The notes: a model not told the origin generated them from the sequence alone. Numbered from the stretch's first letter, positions 22,241 through 32,285 are shown. The stretch is 64,000 nt of DNA from Norana najaformis (GCA_964023275.1 OZ029920.1:3525438-3589437), one strand, 5' to 3'. Translations and numbers: made by a program.

Positions 22241-23330
22241 ATCAATTCTGGGTGCTATTCTAAACACAGTGCCGTCACAAGATTTACATCAATATGTATA
22301 AGCTTGAAAATTGAGCCATCATCCGAAACATGGGGTAATCTGTTGTTAGTGAACTCAGTCTAATGACTTCTGTAGCGCCGTAATCACAATGCGCTAAACA
22401 TTAGTCGATGGTCACTTCAAGTCAAAATCGCAATCCAAAAATTATAACCCGCTGGAGAAGCCAGGTCGAATTTCGATAGGTGACAGAAACCAGAAGCCAG
22501 ATACGGTGGGTAAGCAAGTTGAAAGAGATACTTTTCAGCTTAAACCTGAATGACATCAAGAAACTGAGAGCCCGAGTGAAACTTCCAATGAATTAACTCA
22601 AAAAGACGAATAAAGAAGACTGTTTTAAATGTATTTGAATCCACTGACTCTGACACCATAGATTTGGTATTGGTAAATTTTATTTCCAATTAACTGAAAC
22701 CGAAAGAGCAATTATATTTCCAATTAACTGAACCAAAACTGTGATCGAAACCAAATCACTATAACGCTACTAAAAAGATAAGCTTAGGGCTTCATGAGTA
22801 CTAAGTCCAATGAGAGGGGTTGAACAGAAGTATCGTGGGGAATTACAAAGATCTTGTGCCTGAAGAACAGAGGCCTTAACATTTCTCTGCTTAAACGACA
22901 TGGCTATTCAATCGAGTCTGATATGCTTAAGCTACTCTCGGACATTCTGACGGCTGCACACAGAGCTGAGGTCACATTGCTCGGACTTTTGCTCGGCACT
23001 GTTGACCTCTAAATCTAAACCTAAATTTTTGAATTGTTCAACTAAATGTTGAAACTATTTTCCAGCATCGAAAAGATGCTGGAAAATCAGTTGATCTACT
23101 CAATCTCTTGTCATTTCAGTCTCAACTTCAGACTATTTCAGTTGGCTTATCTTCCATAAGCAACTTCTTCGGGATTCATCGGGCTGACTTTCTGGATACT
23201 GACCTGATTACGGCTTGATATTGGTGAACCATCGGTTGATGATTTGTGAATTATACATCGGCGTTATAGTAGTTGAAAATTACAATGGCCCCAATGGCTT
23301 AGCGGCTCAATTGTTGTAAGCCATAATATG
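22240..23330. other. No gene or family recognised
   Basis: Moderately AT-rich sequence without long frames or composite-repeat boxes. A short direct word pair (ATTTCCAATTAACTGAA at about 22682 and 22712) is the only internal repetition I see. Confidence 0.35.
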
Positions 23331-23347
23331 TATTGTTGTTGTTGTCA

Positions 23348-23384
<37 letters not shown>

Positions 23385-23470
23385 CGCCACTACTATTGTA
23401 ATTGTAGTAGCAGTAATAGTAGCAGTAGTAGTTGTAGTAGTGATGGTGGTAGTAGTAGCAATAGTGGTAG
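23330..23470. repeat. (TTA)n and (GTA)n microsatellite
   Basis: TTATTATTATTATTATTATT at about 23350-23382, then GTAGTAGCAGTAATAGTAGC and GTAGTAGTTGTAGTAGTGAT. Frames reading YYYY or SSSS through it are artefacts. Confidence 0.9.
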
Positions 23471-23619
23471 GTTTTGGGGTTGTCGTTGTGTGATTTGGAA
23501 GTGCATTTTGTACCTTTCGAAGATTACGCTACGATCCGACTTACTCTGTCGTAGTGAGCTGTTACAAGCAATTGAAAAGATGCATGGGCTAATCTTACTA
23601 GGCAGACTGAAACGCACAC

Positions 23620-24065
23620 ACTTCACTGCATTTCTGATTTAGTACTGTTGCGCGTCGTTCAGGAAAAAAACTGACTCCGATAGATGATCAAAGGAGAAAT
23701 TTCGGGTTGAAAAATATGTTCTCTGTCTCGAGATAGTTAGTCAATATTTGAAGAGGTAGTTGTGACGTTTGAGATATTACCCTATAGTGGGGCGGGGTCG
23801 CACAAAGTTCACTGCCTTTAAATTGGCCGTTTGAAGACTGGTAGATGCATTGCTGTCAAGTCTTGTTGATCATAACCAACAGGAGCGAAGTTAGAACCTG
23901 CAGTGTTGCAAACAGCTTCCACGTATCATCGAACCGACAACGAAGCTGAAGAATCGAGGACGTCTCTCCGAAATGAATCGGAAGCTGCATTTGTTGTTTT
24001 GCCTTTTGACCATTTTGAAAGGTTAGGCAGATTTGAGTTAGATATAAAAAATTATCAAAATCCAG
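23620..24065. repeat. Left half of split old repeat (matches 17570-17990)
   Basis: ACTGGTAGATGCATTGCTGT, GATCATAACCAACAGGAGCG, CGACAACGAAGCTGAAGAAT and GACCATTTTGAAAGGTTAGG match the 17.6-18.0 kb copy in order. The homology stops near CAAAATCC (about 24065) and its continuation is found again at 28014. Confidence 0.7.
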
Positions 24066-24309
24066 TATTACCAAGAAGTTTTATTAGATTTAAAAATTGT
24101 GTTGTAATTTTAATAATGAGACGAAACGTACTGTATTCGAAACGCGTTTTTCTATTCTGACACCGAGTAAGATTTCGCGATAATACTAACAGATACTGAA
24201 TCGAATGAAAGAATTTTTGATCAGTGCCAGTCTTTAGGTAAGGCAACATAGTCACTAAGACGAGTTATACATATTCCACAAGACGTAGGGGATTACAAGC
24301 CTAATTTAC

Positions 24310-24550
24310 CTTACCTCATTTTCTTTAGGTCACTGAGCCAGCAATAGACGAATCCCAAGGTCCTGGACACTTGGTCGGTCCATCGCAGGACTTAAAGTTT
24401 ACTTCCCAGCTTGCGCTGGTAAAATATTCTACTGCTTAGTGACAGAGGCACGGTGTCCGCAAACAACTTGCCCAGGGTCGTTGCCCGAAGTCGAACCCAC
24501 AACCGCATGATCACTGACCAAACGCGTAACCGATAGACCACCGTGCCGCA
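24310..24550 (-). mobile_element. tRNA-derived SINE
   Basis: On the reverse strand from 24550: GCGGCACGGTGGTCTATCGG, then TTACGCG (box A region), about 30 nt, then TGTGGGTTCGACTTCGGGCA (box B, GGTTCGACTTC). The unrelated body contains GGACACCGTGCCTCTGTCAC and TCCTGCGATGGACCGACCAA and ends in GAGGTAAGGTAAATTA, a GGTAA-type tail. The CGATGGAC body word resembles a central domain I recall from widespread metazoan SINEs; that assignment is from memory. Confidence 0.75.
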
Positions 24551-24854
24551 CATAATCTGTCATTTTCCCAAACCAAAATAGACATTATTCCTCTAAGTTG
24601 TAGTCACAGATTGAAGTGTTAGAAATCGGCTCTTTGTATGACTTTATCTGCATAGTTGTATAACGCATTTTTGAGAACTCTCAAAAGCTGTGAACATGTT
24701 TTTCAAAAAGAACTGAACAGGTGCGTCTTAACATGAAAAGAGAATTTGAAGTGAGCTAGATGAAACAGTATGTATGTTCATGCGTGTAACCTTCACCTAT
24801 TGTACATAATTAAGGTGGCTCTAAGGAATAACTGAACTCTTCAGCGATTTCTAA

Positions 24855-25085
24855 TCGAAATCGTCAACTCGAAATTTCTATAACGCCCAAAGAATGCTAA
24901 ATCGCGAAATTCGGATGATATACAGGCGCTTGATGAAATCGAACTCGCTAGACATGCAAGGTCACGGGTTCCGGTGAAGATCCAAGGACCAGGCAGGTGG
25001 ACAGGCAAAGAGCCACGGTGGATGGTTTTTAGGATTGGAGCGACAAGAGAGGTAAGAGGAGAGGGGGAATCGGGATTAGTGGATA
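24855..25085 (+). repeat. S-repeat, diverged long form
   Basis: TCGAAATTTCTATAACGCCC, ACAGGCGCTTGATGAAATCG, CACGGGTTCCGGTGAAGATC, GACCAGGCAGGTGGACAGGC and CCACGGTGGATGGTTTTTAG follow the S-repeat order, including the right part that is seen in reverse at 16025-16130. The box-B-like motif is altered to GGTTCCGG. Confidence 0.55.
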
Positions 25086-25257
25086 AGTTTTTAATACCAG
25101 CGGCTTCTTCATAATGTCAGGACTTCAAATATTTTTATTATAGTTTAAGTTTACTCTTGGGTGTTAGAAGGATTTTAATGTCTAACGTCTTAACTGTGCA
25201 ATTTTGGACGGAATTTAACTTCGCAAGCTAGTCCGGTAAGACGGCTATTACGTCATA

Positions 25258-25722
25258 GTGCCGTCGCCTAGCAACGCTCTTCTGAGATTTATGTTTACGT
25301 TGTGCTGCGTCGTTCCTATCGGCTTGATCACCAGTACATACTCGACTATTCACGCCAGCTGCTCCGTTGACCCTTACGTCAGCGAATATCCCACGTACCT
25401 GTTTGCGGTGGCCGCCGTCCTTCCTGGCCAACCCGTGACATGCGCAGGACTTCAGCTGCTCAGCAGCGCCTGTTTGGCTCTACCGGGACCACGCGGCTTC
25501 TACCGACCAGCTCGTCATCGTTCGCCCGCTTGCGTATTTGTTGCGCTACCGCTTCTGCTAGGAGGAGTCGAACCCAAATCAGGTCCTGCTTCAACATACC
25601 AACGTTCCGAGCCACTTACCTCTGGAACCCTGAACGCGCGCAGCGCCGTCCGCAAAGGAGCACTCATAGTCGATTTGATTGAATCGAACCAGTTAGATGT
25701 ACTTGGAGTCTGCGAGACTTAG
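25258..25722 (+). pseudogene. CR1/L2-like LINE: leader, 2A-like motif, start of endonuclease
   Basis: The open frame runs from before 25291 (first ATG in frame) to 25722. Residues counted from 25258: a hydrophobic leader, then LLLGGVEPKSGP (99-110), then LTSGTLNARSAVRKGALIVD (120-139) and LDVLGVCET (146-154). The last two are the conserved first strands of an APE endonuclease (Asn of LNARS, Glu of CET). The motif at 25564-25587 is a decayed 2A-like ribosome-skipping sequence (usual LINE form D-V-E-x-N-P-G-P; here G-V-E-P-K-S-G-P). The frame breaks at a TAG at 25720. It continues as a LINE in other frames downstream. A host origin is unlikely. Confidence 0.75.
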
Positions 25723-25762
25723 ATAGATCTCTGCTGATGATCCTAATGTCATCAAGTTTGAC

Positions 25763-26388
25763 ATGAACCCGCCAGGGTACGTCTCCAGACACGTCCATTG
25801 CTCAGACCCTGGACGAACGGGCAGAAACAGCGGTCTCGCGATCATCCATCGTAATACGCTTACCGTAAGAACTCATCCGCTTCAGAATATTGCGACAACA
25901 AACAGCTTCCACTTCCAAGCTGTCCGATTACCTCTAGCATCTCATTCCTCTTCATTAACATCTACCGCTGGCCAGGTTCCAACCTCAATGAATTTTACCA
26001 CGAATTAAGCAACTTTCTTGCTGCAACTACCACCGTGATTGGTAGCGACCGACTTATTCCCAGCGGAGACTTCAACTGTCCTGGAAACAATTCGTCCAGC
26101 ATCTCCGAAGACCTATCCACAGTACTAGACGTTTTCGGCTTAAAGCAGCTAGTGCTAGGTCCAACCCGTACGGGACCGACCGGCGACAGTCTGCTTGATC
26201 TTGTCATCTCCGGACTGAATTCGACATCGATCAAGAATGTACAGGTGTGTAGTAGCCAGGGATTGTCCGACCGTAGTCTGGTGAAATGGACGGTTGCACG
26301 AAGCCTCAACAGAAGGCAACCGATTACTATCGTCTATCGGAAGCTTGAAACACTCGATCTTGACTCCATCCGACAAGCGTTGAATTAA
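25763..26388 (+). pseudogene. CR1/L2-like LINE: endonuclease domain remainder
   Basis: The first frame (25763-26008) shows GRTGRNSGLAIIHRNTLTV, the degenerate GGG-x-A-I strand. Near 25945 it shifts to a second frame reading FINIYRWPGSNLNEFYHELS, then IPSGDFNCPG (catalytic Asp/Asn of GDFN), LDLVISGLN (LDL-x-I strand) and LSDRSLVKW (SDH-type strand, with His replaced by Arg). The loss of that final His, the GGG change and the frameshift mean the endonuclease cannot be functional. The order and spacing are normal for CR1/L2-clade ORF2. Confidence 0.75.
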
Positions 26389-26472
26389 TTCGTCACTGTT
26401 CTTGGCTCCTGATGACACCCCGACGGCTTTGCTTGTCAGACAGACGACGTTGTCACCGACATCCTTGACCAG

Positions 26473-26781
26473 TTGGCTCCGCTGAGGAAATTTACAAAAT
26501 GCCCAAGAAAAAAGATCAATCGCTGGCTATCTCCTAAAGCCACAGCTGCAAAACGACTTCGTAGACGCTTAGAAGGGCGTTGGAAGGCTACTGATGATGA
26601 ACTCGTTCGACGCGTGTATCGGTCAGCTTGCCTTAACGCCAACAAACTGATCAACGACTCAAGCCGACAATACTACTGTGATACCATATCGGAAACGCCT
26701 AACGGTTCTCATCTACAGTGGTCGGCAATAAAGGATGTACTACACTCCACGGTGCCATCTGAGACGTTACCGAATGAATAA
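26473..26781 (+). pseudogene. CR1/L2-like LINE: linker between endonuclease and RT
   Basis: The frame reads LAPLRKFTKCPRKKINRWLS (in frame from about 26467), then RLRRRLEGRWKATDDELVRR and YYCDTISETPNGSHLQWSAI. This is the usual EN-RT linker (APLR-x-W-P-LSPE; R-RR-ERRWR; Y-x-x-x-I). It ends at a TAA at 26779. A further decayed stretch to about 27030 (e.g. LLSSLAGKSSQMDAFPPSLL, 26953-27012) carries linker and finger sequence. Confidence 0.7.
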
Positions 26782-27029
26782 TGTCAGAAACGCTGTTCCA
26801 AGTTCTCAGGCTTCTTCATAAATAAGATCAAGTCAGTAAAGGCATCAATTGCCAAGCAGTTGATTTGATAACCCATAGAACCTCTTGCATCATATAGAGA
26901 CTATGTCGGCACACATCTTGATCACCTCAGACCCGTGGACGGGGTAGAGATCTTCAAGCTACTGTCTTCCTTGGCCGGAAAATCATCTCAGATGGATGCT
27001 TTCCCACCTTCTTTGCTAAACGTGCAGAC

Positions 27030-27815
27030 GTGTTCACTCCAATCATCGCTCGTCTCTGCAATTTGTCTTTCAGTTGCGGACGGTTTCCAGCCTGCTACAG
27101 ACCTGCCTCTGTTACACCTTTGCTGAAAAAGGAAGGCCTTGATCCTGGTGATCCTTCCAACTACAGGCCGATCTCAAATTTACATACCCTGTCAAAAATT
27201 TTGGAACGTGTCTTTTTGGCACGTCTATTGCCGCATGCCAGTAGCTCCGGCAACTTTAACAGTCATCAGTCAGCTTACCGTGAGCATCACTCGACTGAAA
27301 CGGCCTTACTGAAGATCCTAGATGATGTCTACACCGCTTCCGGACGACGACAGACCACCCTGCTTATCGGTTTCGACCTCTCCTCTGCCTTTGACACGAT
27401 CGACAAAACAAATCTCATCACTAGGCTGCAGAAAACATTCGGCATCTGCGTTGTTGCGTTAGATTAGATCCGTAGCTACCTGTCTGACCGGTCACAACAT
27501 GTCAGCATCGGATCATCAAGGTCGCAGCCGACTACCTGCGAATACGGTGTCCCACAATGGTCGGTTCTTGGCCCGATTCTTTTCACGTTGTATGTGGCTC
27601 CAGTCGCTAGTGTCATTTCCGCACACGCCATCAGTCACCACCAGTATGCCGATGACACCCAACTATACATAGCGCTTGATCACATTGACTCTGATACAAG
27701 CAACCTAACACCAAGTACCGAAGCAGTACGCTGCTGGTTTCTAACTAATGGACTGTGTCTAAATCCAAAGAAGTCTGAAGTCATTGTACTCGGCACAAGG
27801 TTATCGTGCTGGGTT
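27030..27815 (+). pseudogene. CR1/L2-like LINE: reverse transcriptase, 3'-truncated
   Basis: Motifs in order: PACYRPASVTPLLKKEGLDP, NYRPISNLHTLSKILERV, QSAYREHHSTETALLKI, motif A LIGFDLSSAFDTI, IRSYLSDRSQHVS, motif B GVPQWSVLGPILF (27549-27587; normally GVPQGS, here Trp for Gly) and motif C YADDTQLYIAL (about 27645). One in-frame TAG at 27465 replaces the Trp of the LDWI-RSYL box. The polymerase match ends around LNPKKSEVIVLGTR (27810), so the thumb, C-terminus and 3' tail are absent. LINE copies are normally cut at the 5' end, so a later deletion or recombination probably removed the 3' part. Confidence 0.8.
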
Positions 27816-28013
27816 TGTAACGCGGAGAGTATGGATTACAGCCTTCCGTGTGGCGCTTATTGTGTAGTTACCTTGAACAAGTGGCCCTACTTCGATCATA
27901 ATTGCTCATCGCCACTAATTGATGGTTAGTCAGATAGTAGAGCTTCATAAGTGTGGAAATATTAATTGAAAATTCTTTTCAGCCGGGGAACTGCGGGTCA
28001 TTGGGAACGACAA

Positions 28014-28310
28014 CCAGAACAAATAATACCTGCATTGAACATTTTAAAACAAAGATTGGACAGTTGGAAGGAGAGATATTGGCACTAGAATGTCATGTTC
28101 ACATAGCTCACATACTAACTAGCCTATTTATTAACTGTACTACAACGGGGGCTGATCTAGATAAGATGTCGTTAAACTGTGGACAATAATGATTAAAGGA
28201 GGTTTGCAGCCGATGTGTAAACCCTCTCTTTTCTTTGGATTGAACCAGATGAAGATTGTTTCGTTTGGAGCCTAAATAGCACAGCGCAATCCCATATTCA
28301 CAGGTAATTG
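28014..28310. repeat. Right half of split old repeat (matches 18011-18330)
   Basis: ACCAGAACAAATAATACCTG, AAACAAAGATTGGACAGTTG, ATTGGCACTAGAATGTCATG and AGATGAAGATTGTTTCGTTT match 18011-18330 in order. Confidence 0.7.
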
Positions 28311-28334
28311 AATTTGAACTTTAAGATAAGCAAT

Positions 28335-28452
28335 AAACTCCACTGCTGCCCTTATTCGGTTAGTGGCAGTCCCAAGCCTGGATAAAGGAGGAGGGCGACG
28401 TCCACGGCATTTGATGTCATGAGATGTCATTAAACATTGGAACTACTACTAC
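28335..28452 (-). mobile_element. Element A copy, older
   Basis: CAATAAACTCCACTGCTGCC, GCAGTCCCAAGCCTGGATAA, AGGAGGAGGGCGACGTCCAC and an AACATTGGAACTACTACTAC tail. It shares the ACATTGGAACTACTACTACT ending and DNA-wide ATGTCATTAAAC variant with the 31375-31488 copy, suggesting an older subfamily. Confidence 0.7.
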
Positions 28453-29240
28453 ACAAGCGATTTAGAAGAACGAGCACATACATGGAGAGACTTCCAAAAT
28501 TTAGGTCCGCAACTGAATAAGCTAGCTCACCAAGAACAGTTCTAGTCTTAGGGTTTGCCGAGAAAAAGACAATCAGATTCCTTGTTGAATGATGATAAGT
28601 CTGGGAAATGAGGACCGATTTTAAGGATTGTACTTGGCCATATACTAGTTCAATGTTTTATAAACTATGAGCCAAATACAAAATAATTCTTTGCTGAACA
28701 GGAAGCTAATGCAGAGATACAGGTGCAGAAGCCATATGCTCATATTTTGACGTATTAGTTATGGTTCTACCCAAGGAGTTCTGCACTCATGTGCATTTCC
28801 GCATGTTTGACTGTGTGACATCAACAAAAATCGAGTGTGGGAGGGAATCGTCGGTTTTATTCTACACCGCAAAAATCGAATTTTAGACTAAAAAATGATA
28901 AGCCATAAAAACGTTGATTTTTCATTTGATTTATAATTTTTCCTGAAGTACGATTGATCTCAGGAATAGAAAATGTTTATTTACAAAAACAAATGTAATT
29001 CGTGAAAAATCAGGCTTTACCTCCAATACTATCCGAAAGAGCACTTTTGCATTGGGCCACTAATTATTTTATTATTGACTGGAGGGCTAGTGAATCCGAA
29101 ACTGAGGCAGAGCCAAGTGTTGGCGAATATCTTTCACATGGTCGTTACACAGATTCTGTTGTTTCGTAATGTCATGCCAAAGGCTATGTTATGTTTTCTT
29201 GTCATTCATCGCAATTCCATGTCTTACATGTTTTGATTTT
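28453..29240. other. No gene or family recognised
   Basis: AT-rich sequence upstream of the candidate exon. No upstream exon is identifiable and the composite-repeat boxes are absent. Confidence 0.35.
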
Positions 29241-29243
29241 CAG

Positions 29244-29557
29244 CTGGCTTCGGAGATGAACCTCAACCGGGAGAAAACTTTGTCGAAAAAGAGCCGTCGG
29301 GGATTCCTGAAGAAAGTTTGAAAACTTCTTTGGGGGACGCAGCGCCAGCTGAAACACCAGTGAAAGACTTCCCCCCAGAGCCTTATGAAGAACCGGCTCC
29401 GGCTGAAGGGTCGGGTGAACGGCCAACTCAGGAGGCGGTTGAGGAGCAAGTTGTGAAGCCAGTTGTGAAGCCGTATGCATATCCGATTAGGATTCCAGTT
29501 CCAGAGCCGTATGTTTATGCATCTAGTTTAGCGCGCTGGTTGCGAACCCAGTTTTGA
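29244..29557 (+). CDS. Candidate terminal exon, acidic/Pro-rich protein with VKP repeats
   Basis: A pyrimidine-rich tract and acceptor (TTTTGATTTTCAG, ending 29243) precede a frame open from 29246 to a TGA at 29555-29557. The frame has no ATG near its start, as expected for an internal or 3' exon entered in phase. It encodes about 103 residues: FGDEPQPGENFVEKEPSG, then DFPPEPYEEPAPAEGSGE, then VVKPVVKPYAYPIRIPVPEP and YVYASSLARW. The Glu/Pro-rich then Val-Lys-Pro/Tyr-Pro composition suggests a secreted or extracellular structural protein, but I recognise no family. A +1 shift near 29530 would extend the VKP theme (NPVLKPVV, then TAG at about 29570), so either this copy has a frameshift or the end differs. 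AATAAA follows at 29591. It could be a pseudogene or chance; there is no upstream exon in view. Confidence 0.4.
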
Positions 29558-29590
29558 AGCCGGTTGTGTAGAAAGTAGTCAGATCAATTG

Positions 29591-29596
29591 AATAAA
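29591..29596 (+). promoter_or_regulatory. Candidate polyadenylation signal
   Basis: AATAAA 34 bp after the stop of the candidate exon at 29244-29557. The spacing is plausible for a compact 3' UTR; no cDNA evidence is available. Confidence 0.35.
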
Positions 29597-29599
29597 CCG

Positions 29600-30430
29600 A
29601 CTATCCTTCAACAGCGACGAATCCAAAAGCCGAAAGGTTGTCCAACATCGATGCAGAACACACGAATGCTAGCAACTGCTTGAAATTTACTCTTAGCTTT
29701 AGACAACATGCTTTTCTTGATTCCTCCGAACTTCTTAGAAACGAGACTTAATTTGACAATTGGAAGATCATGTAACGAACTCTAATGTTTTATTTCCTCA
29801 CATGAAACTTCTCACAACATGTAAAAATTAAATTTCAAACTTCTAATAATGCTATATTTTACTCTTTCTCTCTGCAGTTTACCTCATCAAGCATAATGAA
29901 AACCTACATGTTTGTTTATTTTTTTTGAGTGAAGTCCTCATGTGCAGAGGCTCTTTTAAGGTTTTAATATCTTGGTGTAAATATCACCTTGGTGCCCGCC
30001 CAGACTTAGGTCCCATGTGACCAAGGTGTTATAAGATCCACTGTACTTGTCGCCACTGTTATGAATTATGTAGCTAGTGCATAACTGTGTATTAGCTGTT
30101 CCACCTAATACACCGATGTTAAACGCGCCTCAGCTTGTTTCTGCTTTGCAGGAATCGTCGTCATCTTCTTCTATTGATCCAAAGTGAAGAATGATATAGT
30201 TTACAAATACAATACAACTAATTGATAGGCTATGGGCTGCCCACCCATAAGGTGGCAAAAGTTCCATTTAATTAGGGCCGCCTGCAAAATTAACTCGGTA
30301 GAAAGTGGGATTGCTATTGGCGCATCAACATAATTAAAACATGTACATTGCATGATGAAGTACAATATTTCCATGAGGCCTTTCAAATCTGCAATGTGTA
30401 AGAATTTGGTTCCCTCTTTCGGAAAAAATA
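29600..30430. other. No gene recognised
   Basis: Mixed sequence, with a pyrimidine tract and CTCTCTGCAG acceptor-like site at about 29866-29879 but no convincing open exon after it. Confidence 0.3.
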
Positions 30431-30435
30431 GGCCA

Positions 30436-30495
30436 AAGTAATAATAATAATAATAAAAATAATAATAAGAAGAAGAAGAAGAAAGAGAGGATTGG
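30436..30495. repeat. (TAA)n-(GAA)n microsatellite
   Basis: AATAATAATAATAATAAAAA grading into AGAAGAAGAAGAAGAAAGAG. Confidence 0.9.
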
Positions 30496-30682
30496 ATGCT
30501 TTTGTAATGGACACACAAGGAGAGAGATAATAATTATAGTATCTTCTAATTCTGGTTCTATGCCCTCAGGCAGGTTCAAACGTCCGATGACGCCACTTCT
30601 GTCGGTGCTGAGCCTCCTCTTTCAGCCTGCTTTATCCGTCTGTCATCGTTAGAGTAAATAATTACAGTAAATGACTCATAAC

Positions 30683-30777
30683 CCGTGTTCTGGGGGTCTC
30701 AGTCCGAAGCCTTGATAGAGGAGGAGGGCGACGCTTATCGTCTTCGTTAACACGCAGCACCGTTAAACAACAAGTAG
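30683..30777 (-). repeat. A2 module
   Basis: TCTCAGTCCGAAGCCTTGAT, AGAGGAGGAGGGCGACGCTT and CGTTAACACGCAGCACCGTT, the reverse form of the A2 signature. Confidence 0.5.
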
Positions 30778-30879
30778 CAAACCTACTACTAATACTAGTA
30801 GCGGGTTATAGTATCGGATAAACACACACAAGCAGACACACAAAACACTTCTTCTAACGAATAAAATATAGGCCTTTAA

Positions 30880-31374
30880 AAAGACGGTTATAACAAGATA
30901 AGACACGGTCGACATAAACGGCCTCGGCAGCCGTAAGAATTCCTAGAAACTAATAAGGGATGCTAATAATATTAGCCTACGTTTAGGATTTTGACAGCTT
31001 TAATTTGCTTCTTCAAAGTTATACTCAATTACGAAGGTCAGATTACACTAGAAACCTAAGCTAACTTTGCTATCGACGACCCTGGCCACCATAAGTCGTT
31101 AAATATTCGATTCTGTTATTAATATTAGGTTGCGCATAGAAACCTTAAAACCACTTTTATTCAGCTTCGTAATATCTGATTTTCGTTTAGTCGCTGGCAT
31201 TTCACATAAATTTTACTACCTATACGTGAGGAGATATCGAATTCAACGGCCATGGTATCCGTAAGATGTTGTTAAGCATTTGATTATATTAATAATATTA
31301 GATTTCACTTAGATACCTGCAAACTACTTTTGTTCAAAATCAAATGTAACTCATTTTCGTTCAATTGCTGGAAT
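30880..31374 (-). repeat. Composite repeat tract, three minus modules
   Basis: Reverse-strand boxes at about 30908 (GTCGACATAAACGGCCTCGG), 31068 (TATCGACGACCCTGGCCACC) and 31235 (CAACGGCCATGGTATCCGTA) are spaced about 160-170 bp apart, the clearest regular monomer-like spacing in the window. Each is followed by a GTTAAATATTCG-like word and by TTAAAACCACTTTTATTCAG-type sequence, the degenerate AAAGGTGT box. Confidence 0.65.
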
Positions 31375-31488
31375 AACTCCGCCACTGCTGTGCTAGGGTG
31401 GTGTCAGTCCCAAGCCTGGATTAAGAGGGCGACGTGAACGGCCTTTTATACCATAAGATGTCGTTCAACATTGGAACTACTACTACTA
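31375..31488 (-). mobile_element. Element A copy, older
   Basis: AACTCCGCCACTGCTGTGCT, GTCAGTCCCAAGCCTGGATT and AACATTGGAACTACTACTAC. The target looks like TCGCTGGCG (TTGCTGG remains on the left, TCGCTGGCG on the right), suggesting a short degraded duplication. Confidence 0.7.
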
Positions 31489-31779
31489 TCGCTGGCGTGT
31501 CCCATAAATTCTACTGCTGAAACATGAAGAGAGGACAATGTCAACGGCTCAATAATTTGCATCCTATTCAGTGTTTAAGGACTTCATATGGCTGCCAGGG
31601 TCGTCAACGTGTACCTTCCAGCATTATCCGATCGATAAGTTTACGAAAGACAGAAGACTTGTCAACAAATACGTATTTAACGTCGCAGATTTCGATGACC
31701 TAATTTTAATGTGTAAATTATTCGCACAGTTTCTGTTAATATGAGCTCATTCCACGATTGGTCGGTAGTTTTAGCTGAC

Positions 31780-32015
31780 GAAGAATATATAATTTCGCCA
31801 TTTTCTTTTATACAGTCCCCGTACTAGGACCACCCGGCTAAAGGCAGGGGCAGAGTTTACACAAGCGAACTCAGCACACATATGGCTTAGTAAGCTGCAT
31901 TGGTTAAAGCGTACGTCAAGGCTCCTTCGAGCGTAAGGATGCCGGTTCGCATACCGGTCGTGGCAGGGAGGAAGAGGAAGAGGAAGAGGAAGAGGAGGCG
32001 GAGGAGGAAGAGGAG

Positions 32016-32047
<32 letters not shown>

Positions 32048-32265
32048 GGGGGAAGGAGGAGGAGTAATAAGAGGAGAAAAGTGGACGAGGAGCGGGAGGA
32101 AGAGGAGGAGGAGAAAAAAGAGGAAGATGAGGAGGAGGAAGAGGAGGAAGAAGAAGCAGGGAGTTTAATCTCGGGTTTTCACGATCCGAACACTTAAATG
32201 GCGTGGCGTCCTTTTTAATGGGCAGCGGTTGTAAAGAATCTCACCCGATAAAGTCATTGCACAAT
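31780..32265 (+). repeat. A2 module plus tRNA-like SINE split by purine microsatellite
   Basis: A2 (CCCCGTACTAGGACCACCCG, GGCTAAAGGCAGGGGCAGAG) continues into TGGCTTAGTAAGCTGCATTG (box-A-like) and TGCCGGTTCGCATACCGGTC (box-B-like). After GTGGCAGG a purine tract (31960-32160) intervenes. The body resumes at TTTAATCTCGGG with ACTTAAATGGCGTGGCGTCC and TCTCACCCGATAAAGTCATT. Confidence 0.65.
31960..32160. repeat. (GAGGAA)n polypurine tract
   Basis: About 200 bp of uninterrupted or nearly uninterrupted purines on the plus strand (GAGGAAGAGGAAGAGGAAGA, then AGGAGGAGG variants), embedded in the SINE. Confidence 0.95.
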
Positions 32266-32285
32266 TAGTTGGCTCTGTATATACA

